Assembly (NCBI RefSeq): GCF_018332455.1 | Contig: NZ_BOPZ01000014.1 | Span: forward strand, 26,450-90,449 | From: Clostridium polyendosporum | GTDB lineage: Bacteria; Bacillota; Clostridia; Clostridiales; Clostridiaceae | Direction: 5' to 3' | Length of the DNA stretch: 64,000 bases | Part shown: positions 47,093-56,404 of the stretch, one piece after another | Layout: every line of letters starts with the position of its first letter | Position numbering within the stretch: position 1 is the stretch's first letter | The notes under the pieces: model-generated | Told to the model about the DNA's origin: nothing | The model's database searches: none | Seen by the model: the letters and a program-made list of their open reading frames with translations, nothing else | Translations under genes and position numbers: made by a program

Positions 47093-48391
47093 TTATATTT
47101 TTAGTTTATATTTCTTTTTTAGAAATAATCTCTTTCTTCTACGTAACCTGTGTTTATAAATTATTAAAGATACTCCTAAAACTATAGGTATAAGTACTAT
47201 TATGTAAGTTCTATAGTTGGTTGAAGTAATCTTTCTCAAAAGTAGTGGTTTAGTATAGTTTCTATCTATACCAGAAGTAAGTTTTAAGTCTGTTATTTCA
47301 GTATTATTGATTAATACCTTACTTGATAATATTTTTTCTCCTTTTTTGAAGGAAACTTCTTCTAAGTTTTTATCCTCTATATTAATTTCAGGCTTTATAA
47401 GCTTTTCATATTTTCCTCGTGATATTTGTTGCTTTAATTCACTTTTTTTTGCTAAATAATAAACATCTTTTGAACTCAACAACGGAATTGTTAGAGAATC
47501 ATCTACTTTATAAGTATCAACTTGTTCGCCTTCTGAGAATAGTTTTACAAGTTGAAAATTATTAAAACCATATTCAAATAATTTTTTAGTATCATCAAAG
47601 TAATACTGTTTACTTTGAGAGTAAAGTAATGATGCAACAAGTATATGACCATCCTTCTCAGCAGCACAAGTATATGTGTGCCTTGAGTTAGTGGTGTAGC
47701 CTGTTTTTCCTACTAAAGCATATTTATAATAATGGGTATTATTTTCTCTTATAAGATCATTTTTATTTGATACCCACTTTTCCTGACCATCAATATTACT
47801 TTGAGGAAACTTGTAAACGAATTCTCTTCCGATTTTAATGAATTTTGGATTTTTTATTGCCTCTCTCGTTATTAATGAAAGATCATATGCTGTTGTCTTG
47901 TGATCTTTCTCATAAAGTCCACTTGGATTTACAAAATGAGTATCTTTTGCTCCTAGTTTTTTAGCTTTATCATTCATCATTTTTGCAAAGTTTTCAACTG
48001 AACCGCCTATATGTTCTGCTAATGCTTCGGCACAGTCATTTGCTGATTCTAACAATAATCCATGAAGGAGGTCATTTACTGTATAGACCTCACCTTCCTT
48101 CAATCCTATAGAAGTACCTTCAGCAGTTGGTGGTTTTTTACCTATAGTTACCTTATCATTAAGGTTTGTATTTTCTAATGTAAGCAAAGCAGTCATAACC
48201 TTAGTGGTAGATGCTGGTGCTAGAATTTTCGTATCATTTTTACCATAGATAATTTGTCCTGTAGTAATATCCATAAGAACTGCACCGTCTGCTTCAATCT
48301 CTGGTGGTTTATCCTCAGCCTTGGCTATCATTCCGTGTGTTATGGACAGTGTAATAAAAAGTGCTGTAATTAAAAACAATATTTTTTTCAT
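47093..48391 (-). CDS. D-alanyl-D-alanine carboxypeptidase (PBP5/DacF family)
   Basis: Exported class C penicillin-binding protein (432 residues). A signal peptide (ILFLITALFITLSITHGMIAKA) precedes the catalytic domain with STTKVMTA (SxxK), SANDCAEALAEH (SxN) and VGKTGYT (KTG). The C-terminal domain ends in a membrane helix (YIIVLIPIVLGVSLIIY) followed by basic residues. It trims the terminal D-Ala of peptidoglycan stem peptides. Encoded opposite to its neighbours. Confidence 0.95.
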   Translation of the reverse strand: MKKILFLITALFITLSITHGMIAKAEDKPPEIEADGAVLMDITTGQIIYGKNDTKILAPASTTKVMTALLTLENTNLNDKVTIGKKPPTAEGTSIGLKEGEVYTVNDLLHGLLLESANDCAEALAEHIGGSVENFAKMMNDKAKKLGAKDTHFVNPSGLYEKDHKTTAYDLSLITREAIKNPKFIKIGREFVYKFPQSNIDGQEKWVSNKNDLIRENNTHYYKYALVGKTGYTTNSRHTYTCAAEKDGHILVASLLYSQSKQYYFDDTKKLFEYGFNNFQLVKLFSEGEQVDTYKVDDSLTIPLLSSKDVYYLAKKSELKQQISRGKYEKLIKPEINIEDKNLEEVSFKKGEKILSSKVLINNTEITDLKLTSGIDRNYTKPLLLRKITSTNYRTYIIVLIPIVLGVSLIIYKHRLRRRKRLFLKKKYKLKI

Positions 48392-48508
48392 AAATATCCC
48401 CCGTATTATACCTATATTACTAAAAGTATATCAAATCAATACAATGTTTGCTATAGATATCTTAGTTTATGTCAATAATTTTAACATATTACAGAAAGGG
48501 GTAATAAT

Positions 48509-49150
48509 GTGAAAAATAGGGAAAAAGTTATAGGAATCATTGTGTTACTAACAATAATATTAGTTTTTCTCGTAGTTGGGTATTTTAATATGAAACCTAA
48601 AAAATTAACTCAGAAAGAGATGGAGGAGATGTTTGTTGAAGTAAATACTGCCAATGATAGCAGTAAAAATAAAAGTTACGATATAAAGGAAAAAGATAGT
48701 AGTAAAAAGATTGTGGTAGAGATTAAAGGGGAAGTTAAAAAGCCTGATGTTTATATAATGGGTGAAGGTAGTATAGTAAAGGATCTTATACTAGAATCAG
48801 GAGGACTAACTGAAAATGCAGATCTCTCAAATATAAATCAGGCAAAACTTTTATCAAATCATGACTGTATAGTAATAAAGGGAAAAAATATCGATTCTCT
48901 TTTACAGAATTCAATACCTTCATCATCTAGCTTGCAACTACAGCAATCTTCTAATGGCGTTATTAATATAAACACGGCATCTAAAGAAGAACTAGATAAG
49001 CTTCCAGGTATAGGTGAAGTCACAGCAGCTAAAATTATAGAGTACAGAGAAAAAAACGGTAGTTTTAACAATATATCTGAACTCAAGAAGATTGATAGAA
49101 TTGGAGAAAAGCTTTTTGAAAAGATTAAGGATCAAATTACTGTAAACTAA
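48509..49150 (+). CDS. comEA: ComEA-family DNA-binding protein
   Basis: 213 residues: N-terminal membrane helix (VIGIIVLLTIILVFLVVGYF), SLBB-type domain with VVEIKGEVKKPDVYIMGEGS, then two helix-hairpin-helix motifs (INTASKEELDKLPGIGEVTA and FNNISELKKIDRIGEKLFEK). ComEA binds DNA at the cell surface for uptake; comEC is not in the window. GTG start at 48509, preceded by AAAGGGG. Confidence 0.92.
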   Translation: MKNREKVIGIIVLLTIILVFLVVGYFNMKPKKLTQKEMEEMFVEVNTANDSSKNKSYDIKEKDSSKKIVVEIKGEVKKPDVYIMGEGSIVKDLILESGGLTENADLSNINQAKLLSNHDCIVIKGKNIDSLLQNSIPSSSSLQLQQSSNGVININTASKEELDKLPGIGEVTAAKIIEYREKNGSFNNISELKKIDRIGEKLFEKIKDQITVN

Positions 49151-49381
49151 AGACATATAATTATAAACTATTACATTTAATATATTGGCTAACGCCAAGT
49201 AAAAATTACCTCCCACTTATAGAGATGCGAATACTTTTTTTAGAAAGTGATAGATAAATTATATTGGATGTATTATATATAACGCCATTTTATTATATAA
49301 TTATATTATGGAAAAATAAGGATAAAGAAATGTGTGTTTTATAAATAGTATACATAAATGTAGCGGAATAGAGGTGATATT
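49151..49381. other. Spacer between comEA and selD
   Basis: 231 bases, AT-rich. It must hold the sel operon promoter. I saw no tRNA-Sec gene, riboswitch or repeat in it. Confidence 0.5.
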
Positions 49382-50413
49382 ATGTTAGAAAAAAAGCTCA
49401 CACAACTTTCAAAGACTTCAGGTTGAGCTGCCAAAATAGGACCGGAGGTTCTTTCAAAAATTTTAAATAATTTACCTAAAATGAAAAATGATAATCTTAT
49501 TGTTGGTATAGATACTTCTGATGATGCAGCAGTATATAAGATGAATGATGAGCTTGCCACTATTCAAACTCTAGATTTTTTTACACCAGTAGTAGATGAT
49601 CCATATACCTTTGGGCAAATTGCAGCAGCTAACTCCTTAAGTGATATATATGCTATGGGAGGTAAACCGATATTAGCATTAAATATTGTGTGCTTTCCAA
49701 ATTGTCTGCCTATAGAGATTCTTGGAGAAATACTTCAAGGAGGAGCAGATAAGGTTATGGAAGCAGGAGCAGTTGTTGTTGGTGGTCATTCTGTGCAAGA
49801 TGATGAGCCTAAATATGGACTTTCTGTTACAGGCATAGTACATCCATTAAGAGTGTTTAAGAATTATGGGGCAGAATTAGGTGATGTGTTAATACTAACA
49901 AAGCCGCTAGGTACTGGAATTATAAATACCGCTATAAAAGGAGAGATGGCATCCAAGGGAGCCTATGATAAAGTGGTAAAAGTAATGACTACATTAAATA
50001 AATATTCAGGAGAGATTATTCAAAAATATGATATATCTTCATGTACTGATATAACTGGTTTTGGGTTTATGGGTCATGCTTTTGAAATGGCCAGTAGTTC
50101 TAATAAGACCTTTAAAATATTTAAAGATCAAATATCTTATATAGAAGAAGCTAGGGAATATGCCTGTTGGGGTCTTATACCAGGAGGAACCTATAGAAAT
50201 AAGGAGCATCTAAAGGGCAAATATTTACTTAACATGGTTGAGGAATGGATGGCGGATATTTTATTTGATCCTCAAACTTCAGGAGGACTATTGTTTACTT
50301 GTAGGAGAGAAGTTGGGCAAAAAATTTTTAAAGAGCTCAGTGCTCTTGAGTTGAAGAGTAATATAGTTGGGGAAGTGCTAGAAAAAGGTCAATACTACTT
50401 AGTTGTTGAATAA
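49382..50413 (+). CDS. selD: Selenide, water dikinase (SelD), itself a probable selenoprotein
   Basis: Makes selenophosphate from selenide and ATP. The true gene starts at ATG 49382 after GAGGTGAT. Codon 15 is TGA (49424-49426) in the context TSG-(UGA)-AAKIGP, exactly where other SelD proteins have the catalytic Cys or Sec. The frame is otherwise open to 50411-50413 and gives 343 residues, the normal length. The conserved lysine (AAKIGP), DDAAVY, GGHSVQDDEPKYGL, TDITGFGF and DPQTSGGL are present. A start at the next ATG (49481) would delete the catalytic loop. Adjacent selA and selB supply the machinery. Confidence 0.93.
49424..49452 (+). promoter_or_regulatory. In-frame UGA and candidate bacterial SECIS hairpin
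   Basis: UGA at 49424-49426. AGGACC (49438-49443) pairs with GGTTCT (49447-49452) across a GGA loop, placing the apical loop 17 bases after the UGA, within the range of bacterial SECIS elements read by SelB. Confidence 0.65.
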
Positions 50414-50431
50414 CCAAAGGGGAGCAAGAAA

Positions 50432-51826
50432 ATGAATAATGAGCTACTAAGAACCTTAACAAAAGTAGACGAAATGATGAACCATACAGATATAGTTACG
50501 CTTCTCAGGAATAACAGCAGAAAACTTGTTTTAGATTGTGTACGGGAGGCTATTAATTATTATAGAAATGCAATATTAGAAGAAAAAGTAAAAGAAAATG
50601 TTTCAATAAAAACCATAAGTAATAAAACTATAGAAATATTAGAGAGAAAGAAAACACTTAACCTTAAGAGAGTAGTTAATGGTGCAGGAATTGTAATACA
50701 TACTAATTTGGGAAGGTCGATTCTTTCAAATAATGCTATAGAAAATATGATTAATGTATCTAAGTACTATAATAATTTAGAGTATGACTTAGAAAAAGGT
50801 AAGAGAGGTTCTAGATATGCTCACATTGAGGAACTTATAAAAAGCATTACTGGAGCAGAAGGTGCCTTAGTAGTAAATAATAATGCAGCTGCTGTCTTAT
50901 TGGTTCTAAACACTTTATGTGAAGGAAAAGAAGCTGTTGTTTCAAGAGGACAGTTAGTTGAGATTGGAGGTTCCTTTAGAATACCTGAAGTAATGAAATT
51001 TTCAGGAGCAAAGCTTGTAGAAGTCGGTACTACCAATAGAACTCATCTGTATGATTATCGAGATAATATTAGCGAAAATACAGGAGTATTTTTAAAGGTA
51101 CATACTTCTAATTTTAAGATTTTAGGTTTTACTGAAGATGTAAAACTTGAAGATTTAGTGGTTTTAGGGGGAAAGAATAACATACCAGTAGTAGAGGATA
51201 TCGGTAGTGGAGTTTTAGTAGATTTATCAAAGTATGGACTATCTTATGAACCTACAGTGCAAGAGAGTATAAAAAAGGGTGCAGATATTGTTACTTTTAG
51301 TGGAGACAAGATGCTTGGAGGGCCACAGGTTGGATTTATTATAGGAAAAAAGGAATATATAGATAAAATTAAAAAAAATCAACTTACAAGAGCCTTAAGA
51401 GTAGATAAGTTTACTTTAGCTGCTTTAGAAGGAACTCTTAGGCATTATTTAGATGAGGAAGAGGCTGTTAAACATATTCCTACTTTAAATATGATGATAT
51501 TAACTGAAGAGGAACTTAAAAGAAAAGCTAAGAGACTGAAGAGAAAGCTAAGTTCTTTAAAAAATATCTTCAGTGTATCTATTAAAGAAGATAATTCCAT
51601 GGTAGGCGGGGGCTCTATGCCAGCAACTTGTATGAAAACTTATGTTATTAACATTAATAGTTCTATATTTTCTGAAAAACAAATTGAGGAAGGATTTAGG
51701 AAGTATAAGATTCCAATCATAACTAGAGTATATAGTGGTTCCGTGCTTATAGATGTAAGAACTCTTTTAGAAGAGGATTATAACGTGATTTATGACGCAC
51801 TTAAAGAAATGGGAGAAAGAGCATGA
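50432..51826 (+). CDS. selA: L-seryl-tRNA(Sec) selenium transferase
   Basis: PLP enzyme (464 residues) converting Ser-tRNA(Sec) to Sec-tRNA(Sec). Signatures: [44 protein letters not shown], and [15 protein letters not shown] with the PLP lysine. Eighteen bases after selD; overlaps selB by 4 (ATGA junction). Confidence 0.97.
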   Translation: MNNELLRTLTKVDEMMNHTDIVTLLRNNSRKLVLDCVREAINYYRNAILEEKVKENVSIKTISNKTIEILERKKTLNLKRVVNGAGIVIHTNLGRSILSNNAIENMINVSKYYNNLEYDLEKGKRGSRYAHIEELIKSITGAEGALVVNNNAAAVLLVLNTLCEGKEAVVSRGQLVEIGGSFRIPEVMKFSGAKLVEVGTTNRTHLYDYRDNISENTGVFLKVHTSNFKILGFTEDVKLEDLVVLGGKNNIPVVEDIGSGVLVDLSKYGLSYEPTVQESIKKGADIVTFSGDKMLGGPQVGFIIGKKEYIDKIKKNQLTRALRVDKFTLAALEGTLRHYLDEEEAVKHIPTLNMMILTEEELKRKAKRLKRKLSSLKNIFSVSIKEDNSMVGGGSMPATCMKTYVININSSIFSEKQIEEGFRKYKIPIITRVYSGSVLIDVRTLLEEDYNVIYDALKEMGERA

Positions 51827-53730
51827 AGCATGTGGTTATTGGAACAGCAGGACATATAGATCATGGAAAAACAACATTAATTAAGGCTATAACTGGAAGA
51901 GATACGGATACTCTAAAGGAGGAGAAAAAAAGGGGTATATCTATAAATCTAGGATTTACTTATTTTGACTTACCATCAGGAAGAAGAGCTGGTATTATAG
52001 ATGTTCCAGGCCATGAAAAGTTTATAAAGAATATGCTTGCAGGTGTTAGTTCGATAGATATAGTGCTTTTAGTAGTGGCCTGTGATGAAGGTCCTATGCC
52101 TCAAACTATAGAGCATCTTGAGATATTGGATTTGCTAAATATAAAGAAAGGAATAGTGGTACTAACGAAGAAGGATCTAGTGGATGAAGAGTGGATCTCT
52201 ATGTTAAAGGAAGATATAAAAGAAAAGTTAACAGGTACTTTTCTTGAAGGTTCCCCAATGATAACAGTATCTTCTAAAAGTAGAGAAGGTCTAGGTGAAT
52301 TAATAAAAGAAATTGATAAGGCAACAGCGGAAGTAGACGGGAAGGATAGAGGTGGATATTTTAGACTTCCTGTAGATAGGGTTTTTACTATTAGTGGTTT
52401 TGGTACAGTAGTAACAGGTACTATAATTAGTGGAAGAATAAGAGTAGGGGATAACATTGAAGTTTTTCCATTAGAGATAGAAGGAAAAGTTAGAAATATT
52501 CAAGTTCATGAGCAAAATACCGATTTTGCAGAGGCAGGCCAAAGATGTGCTCTAAATCTTTCTAATATAAAAAATGAAGAGTTAAAGCGAGGAAATATAA
52601 TATCATCACCCAAAAGTATGGAGCCATCCTTTATAGTAGATTGCAAGCTTAAATATTTAAAAAGTGCATTAAAGAATTTGAAGAACAGACAAAGAATAAG
52701 GGTATATCATGGAACCAATGAACTGTTCGGAAGAGTTATACTCCTTGATAAGGAGGAATTAAAGCCTGGTGAAAAAGGGTATATTCAGTTAAGATTAGAA
52801 AAACCTCTAACCTCTCAAAGAAAAGATAGAATAGTTATAAGAAGTTATTCACCTGTTATAACTATAGGTGGAGGAGTTATAATTGAACCTGTTAGCAAAA
52901 AAGCTAAGAGGTTTGATGAAAGTTATTTAGAACAATTAAAAATAAAAGAAAGTGGAAGTTTAGATAGCATAGTTGAAAAGATAATTGAGACATTAAGTGA
53001 AAGTTTTCCTGATGTGAATGATATTAAAAAAGCACTTGGGAGAAATGAGGATTTTATAGAGAAAATATTAGAGCAGCTATCTAAAGAGAAAAGAGTAATT
53101 AAATTAAGTTCTCTTGATAAATCTTTATATATACATAGTAGGTTTTTGGTAAATATATCAGATAAGATTTATATTATTTTAAATAATTTTCATAAATTAA
53201 ATCCTCTAAAGATTGGAATGAATAAACAAGAATTAAGAAGTAAGATTTTTGGTAATAAAATAAAGAGTAAGACCTTTGATGAGTTTTTATCACTGCTGGT
53301 TGCAAGAGATGAGATAAAGCTGAGCGGTAATTTTATAGCATTAAGTAACTTTTTTATTAAACTTACAAAGGATCAAAATAGAATTAAAGAGAAACTGATA
53401 GATGCCTTTGAGAAAGGTGGGCTTCAGCCTCGAAAATTTGAAGAATTGATTAGCGAGGAAAAGGATAAGAAGAGTTGCGGAATGGTACTTAATATGCTTT
53501 TAGACAGTGGCGAGCTTATAAAACTTTCAGAGGAGTGTATTTTCTCAGAGGCAGTATATAAAAATGCACAGTATGTGATTATTGAAAAAATTAAAAGTCA
53601 GGGTTTTATAACTACAGGAGAAGCAAGAGATATGTGGGATACCAGTAGAAAGTTTGCTGTTGTTTTATTAGAACACTTTGATACTATAAAACTTACAAAA
53701 AGAGTGGATGATAAAAGAGTTTTAAATTAA
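51823..53730 (+). CDS. selB: Selenocysteine-specific elongation factor
   Basis: EF-Tu-like GTPase of 635 residues. [20 protein letters not shown] (G1), [15 protein letters not shown] (G3) and TKKD (G4) form the G domain; domains II-III follow, and the C-terminal ~250 residues are winged-helix domains that bind SECIS RNA. It delivers Sec-tRNA to UGA codons such as that in selD. Its ATG overlaps the selA stop (4 bases). Confidence 0.97.
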   Translation: MKHVVIGTAGHIDHGKTTLIKAITGRDTDTLKEEKKRGISINLGFTYFDLPSGRRAGIIDVPGHEKFIKNMLAGVSSIDIVLLVVACDEGPMPQTIEHLEILDLLNIKKGIVVLTKKDLVDEEWISMLKEDIKEKLTGTFLEGSPMITVSSKSREGLGELIKEIDKATAEVDGKDRGGYFRLPVDRVFTISGFGTVVTGTIISGRIRVGDNIEVFPLEIEGKVRNIQVHEQNTDFAEAGQRCALNLSNIKNEELKRGNIISSPKSMEPSFIVDCKLKYLKSALKNLKNRQRIRVYHGTNELFGRVILLDKEELKPGEKGYIQLRLEKPLTSQRKDRIVIRSYSPVITIGGGVIIEPVSKKAKRFDESYLEQLKIKESGSLDSIVEKIIETLSESFPDVNDIKKALGRNEDFIEKILEQLSKEKRVIKLSSLDKSLYIHSRFLVNISDKIYIILNNFHKLNPLKIGMNKQELRSKIFGNKIKSKTFDEFLSLLVARDEIKLSGNFIALSNFFIKLTKDQNRIKEKLIDAFEKGGLQPRKFEELISEEKDKKSCGMVLNMLLDSGELIKLSEECIFSEAVYKNAQYVIIEKIKSQGFITTGEARDMWDTSRKFAVVLLEHFDTIKLTKRVDDKRVLN

Positions 53731-53830
53731 TTATTTACTGTTTTGTGTAAAATTATGTTAGTATATAACTAAGTAAACAAGATTATAACTTCTACGATTT
53801 TTTACCTTTATAATTTAAGGAGGGGTGGTT

Positions 53831-54034
53831 TTGGAAATTTTAGCTAACCTTGGACTAAGTTTCTTATTTGGATTACTAGGGATTTTAATTATGGTTTTAG
53901 GATATTTGATTTTTGACAAGATTATACCTGCAGATTTTAACAAAGAATTGGAGAAAAATAATACTGCTGTTGCTATAGTTGTTGCAGGTATGCTTATAGG
54001 TATTGCAATAATTGTTTCAAGAGTAATAGCGTAA
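53831..54034 (+). CDS. DUF350 membrane protein
   Basis: A small protein (about 67 residues) with two hydrophobic helices: SFLFGLLGILIMVLGYLIFD and TAVAIVVAGMLIGIAIIVSR. KNNTAVAIVVAGM resembles the DUF350 signature. The TTG at 53831 is favoured: AAGGAGGGG ends five bases before it. An in-frame GTG at 53825 overlaps that site. No known function; a good terminator follows. Confidence 0.72.
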   Translation: MEILANLGLSFLFGLLGILIMVLGYLIFDKIIPADFNKELEKNNTAVAIVVAGMLIGIAIIVSRVIA

Positions 54035-54084
54035 AATACTAGTACTTATAGAAGTATATCGATTCGTGGATAATATAAAATTTC

Positions 54085-54127
54085 AATAAGATTGAATAGG
54101 CATCCAGACTATTCAATCTTATTTTTT
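54085..54127 (+). terminator. Terminator after DUF350
   Basis: AATAAGATTGAATAG pairs with CTATTCAATCTTATT, then TTTT. Confidence 0.9.
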
Positions 54128-54204
54128 GTATCTTTAGTTAGGAAAATGATGTAATATACCATGATTTTAGTATAATAAAATCTAAAATAATTTTAATAAT
54201 CTTA

Positions 54205-54233
54205 TTGACAATGTTTACAGTAAAAAATATAAT
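54205..54233 (+). promoter_or_regulatory. Promoter of the glucosidase gene
   Basis: TTGACA (54205-54210), 17 bases, TATAAT (54228-54233). The spacer contains ATGTTTACA, as in the PTS promoter at 56271. Confidence 0.88.
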
Positions 54234-54243
54234 TTAATTGTAG

Positions 54244-54257
54244 TGCAAGCGATTGCA
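54244..54257 (+). promoter_or_regulatory. LacI-family operator of the glucosidase gene
   Basis: TGCAAGCGATTGCA, a palindrome with central CG, lies just after the -10 box. A second, weaker half-matching site, CAAACGGTTG, is at 54307-54316. The likely ligand is the LacI-type regulator encoded at 60252; CcpA is an alternative. Confidence 0.75.
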
Positions 54258-54343
54258 TATATTGGTGAAGGAATAATGCAAAAATTAATTTTTTTATATG
54301 TCTGCACAAACGGTTGATTAGTTGAAGAAAGGAATGGTATTAT

Positions 54344-56011
54344 ATGAGAAAAATATGGTGGAAAGAAGCTATTGGTTATCAGATATATCCAAGAAGTTTT
54401 ATGGATTCAAATAGTGATGGAATAGGTGATTTAAAGGGTATAATTTCTAAATTAGATTATTTGAAAGATTTGGGTATTGATGTAATTTGGATTTGCCCAA
54501 TGTACAAATCACCAAATGATGACAATGGTTATGACATTAGTGATTACCAAGATATTATGGATGAGTTTGGTAATATGAATGATTTTAATGAACTTCTACA
54601 AGAAGTTCATAAACGAGATATGAAACTTATTATTGATTTAGTTGTTAACCATACTAGTGATGAACATCCATGGTTTATTGAGTCTCGTTCATCTAAAGAT
54701 AATCCAAAACGTGATTGGTATATATGGCGTGATGGTAAGAATGGACAAGAACCGAATAATTGGGAAAGTATTTTCGGTGATTCTGCTTGGGAATATGATA
54801 AAGATACTGATCAATACTTTCTACATTTATTTTCACGTAGACAACCAGATTTAAACTGGGAAAATGCTGAAATGCGTCAAGCTGTTTATAACATGATTAA
54901 TTGGTGGTTAGATAAAGGTATTGATGGTTTCCGTGTTGATGCCATTAGTCATATAAATAAGGAAAAGGGCTTAAAAGATATGCCTAATCCAAAGAAACTA
55001 AAGTATGTACCATCATTTGATAAACATATGAATGTAAAAGGAATTCATAAGTATCTTAAAGAATTAAAAGAAAATACCTTTGCTAAGTATGATATCATGA
55101 CTGTTGGTGAAGCAAATGGTGTTAAAGTTAAGGATGCGCCTCTTTGGGTTGATGAAGAAAAAGGAAAATTTAATATGATATTTCAGTTTGAGCATTTACA
55201 GTTATGGGATGCAGAAACAGATGATAAATTAAATATTGTAGATTTTAAAACTATATTATCAAAGTGGCAAAAAGAATTACACGGTAAAGGATGGAATGCA
55301 TTATTTATTGAAAATCATGATGTACCACGTGTTGTTTCTATTTGGGGAAATGATACGGAGTATTGGCGTGAGAGTGCGACATCATTAGCTGTTATGTATT
55401 TCATGATGCAAGGAACGCCATTCATATATCAAGGACAAGAAATTGGTATGACCAATGTTAAGTTTGAAACAATTGAGGAATATAATGATGTAGCAACTAG
55501 AAACAAGTATTCAATCAAAAAAGAACAAGGAGTGCCACATGAAGATATAATGAAACTCATATGGGTATCATCTAGAGATAATTCCCGTACTCCTATGCAA
55601 TGGGATGAATCACCAAATGCAGGATTTACAGATGGAACACCGTGGATTGGAGTTAATCCAAATTATAAAGAAATTAATGTGGCAAAACAGCAAAAGGATC
55701 CAAACTCTATATTTACATTTTATAAAAAAATGATTTCTATCAAAAAAGAAAATGATATATTGATATATGGTAAATATGATTTGATTTTAGAAGATAATGA
55801 ACAAATCTATGCATATACTCGTTCAATAGATAATGAGAAGATTGTTGTGATTTGTAACTTAACAGATTCCGATGCTGTGTATGAATATAAAGATATAAAA
55901 TTAATGTATGATGGATTGTTGTTGTATAACTATAACGTTCAACCACATGAAGATAAGACAAGCTTTGTTTTAAAACCATATGAAGCAAGAGTTTACCGAG
56001 TTTATAATTAA
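54344..56011 (+). CDS. malL: GH13 alpha-glucosidase (oligo-1,6-glucosidase type)
   Basis: Intracellular alpha-glucoside hydrolase, 555 residues. GH13 regions: YQIYPRSFMDSNSDGIGDLK, DLVVNHTSDEHPWF, GFRVDAISHI (nucleophile Asp), VGEANGV (acid/base Glu) and FIENHDVPR (transition-state Asp). The pattern suits oligo-1,6-glucosidase/sucrase-isomaltase-like enzymes. 12 of its 18 arginine codons are CGN, while most neighbours use AGA/AGG. Own promoter and LacI-type operator; PTS gene follows. Probably hydrolyses the phosphorylated or free disaccharide taken up by that PTS; the exact sugar (maltose, isomaltose, trehalose-like) is not decided. Confidence 0.9.
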   Translation: MRKIWWKEAIGYQIYPRSFMDSNSDGIGDLKGIISKLDYLKDLGIDVIWICPMYKSPNDDNGYDISDYQDIMDEFGNMNDFNELLQEVHKRDMKLIIDLVVNHTSDEHPWFIESRSSKDNPKRDWYIWRDGKNGQEPNNWESIFGDSAWEYDKDTDQYFLHLFSRRQPDLNWENAEMRQAVYNMINWWLDKGIDGFRVDAISHINKEKGLKDMPNPKKLKYVPSFDKHMNVKGIHKYLKELKENTFAKYDIMTVGEANGVKVKDAPLWVDEEKGKFNMIFQFEHLQLWDAETDDKLNIVDFKTILSKWQKELHGKGWNALFIENHDVPRVVSIWGNDTEYWRESATSLAVMYFMMQGTPFIYQGQEIGMTNVKFETIEEYNDVATRNKYSIKKEQGVPHEDIMKLIWVSSRDNSRTPMQWDESPNAGFTDGTPWIGVNPNYKEINVAKQQKDPNSIFTFYKKMISIKKENDILIYGKYDLILEDNEQIYAYTRSIDNEKIVVICNLTDSDAVYEYKDIKLMYDGLLLYNYNVQPHEDKTSFVLKPYEARVYRVYN

Positions 56012-56110
56012 AAAACCTACTATAATTTGTAAGTTGAGACCTTTAAAGGGATGGAAATATAAAAGTTTAATACATCAAGAGGTACGTTAATTATTATCTT
56101 TTGTATGTGG

Positions 56111-56146
56111 ACTACGAACACGTATAGAAGTACATGGCTTCGTAGT
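56111..56146 (+). terminator. Hairpin after the glucosidase gene
   Basis: ACTACGAA pairs with TTCGTAGT around a ~20-base loop. No T tract, so termination is uncertain. Confidence 0.4.
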
Positions 56147-56158
56147 TAATAGAAAATC

Positions 56159-56203
56159 TAATTAAAACTTAATAGACATGATCACTATTAAGTTTTAATT
56201 TTC
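56159..56203 (+). terminator. Perfect 16-base-pair hairpin after the glucosidase gene
   Basis: AATTAAAACTTAATAG pairs with CTATTAAGTTTTAATT around ACATGATCA. Likely terminator of the glucosidase transcript. Confidence 0.7.
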
Positions 56204-56270
56204 TGTAGCAGTTAGAACTGTAATATACCTGAATTTTATTATAATAAAAACTAAAAAAATTAATAATTTA

Positions 56271-56299
56271 TTGACAATGTTTACAATAAAAAGTATAAT
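56271..56299 (+). promoter_or_regulatory. Promoter of the PTS operon
   Basis: TTGACA (56271-56276), 17 bases, TATAAT (56294-56299). Nearly identical to the promoter at 54205. Confidence 0.88.
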
Positions 56300-56306
56300 T
56301 TAATTA

Positions 56307-56328
56307 CAGTGCAAACGATTGCACACTG
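56307..56328 (+). promoter_or_regulatory. LacI-family operator of the PTS operon
   Basis: GTGCAAACGATTGCAC at 56309-56324, extended by CA and ACTG outward, is a strong palindrome with central CG. Same position relative to -10 as the site at 54244. Confidence 0.8.
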
Positions 56329-56404
56329 TGGTAGTATATTAATAAAAACTTTGTAAAAACTAAAGAATTTTAAAAGTACTTATGGGTATGGGAGGAGTAG
56401 AGAA

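Noticed and set aside
49481..50413. SelD starting at ATG 49481
   Set aside because: This would remove the catalytic loop and has no good binding site; the upstream start with in-frame UGA explains the family conservation.
53731..53830. tRNA-Sec after selB
   Set aside because: No cloverleaf, no CCA end and no UCA anticodon loop could be made from the spacer.
54244..54257. Operator as a CcpA cre site
   Set aside because: It resembles cre, but the same palindrome recurs at 56309 in the locus that encodes its own LacI-type regulator, which is the simpler explanation; dual control is not excluded.
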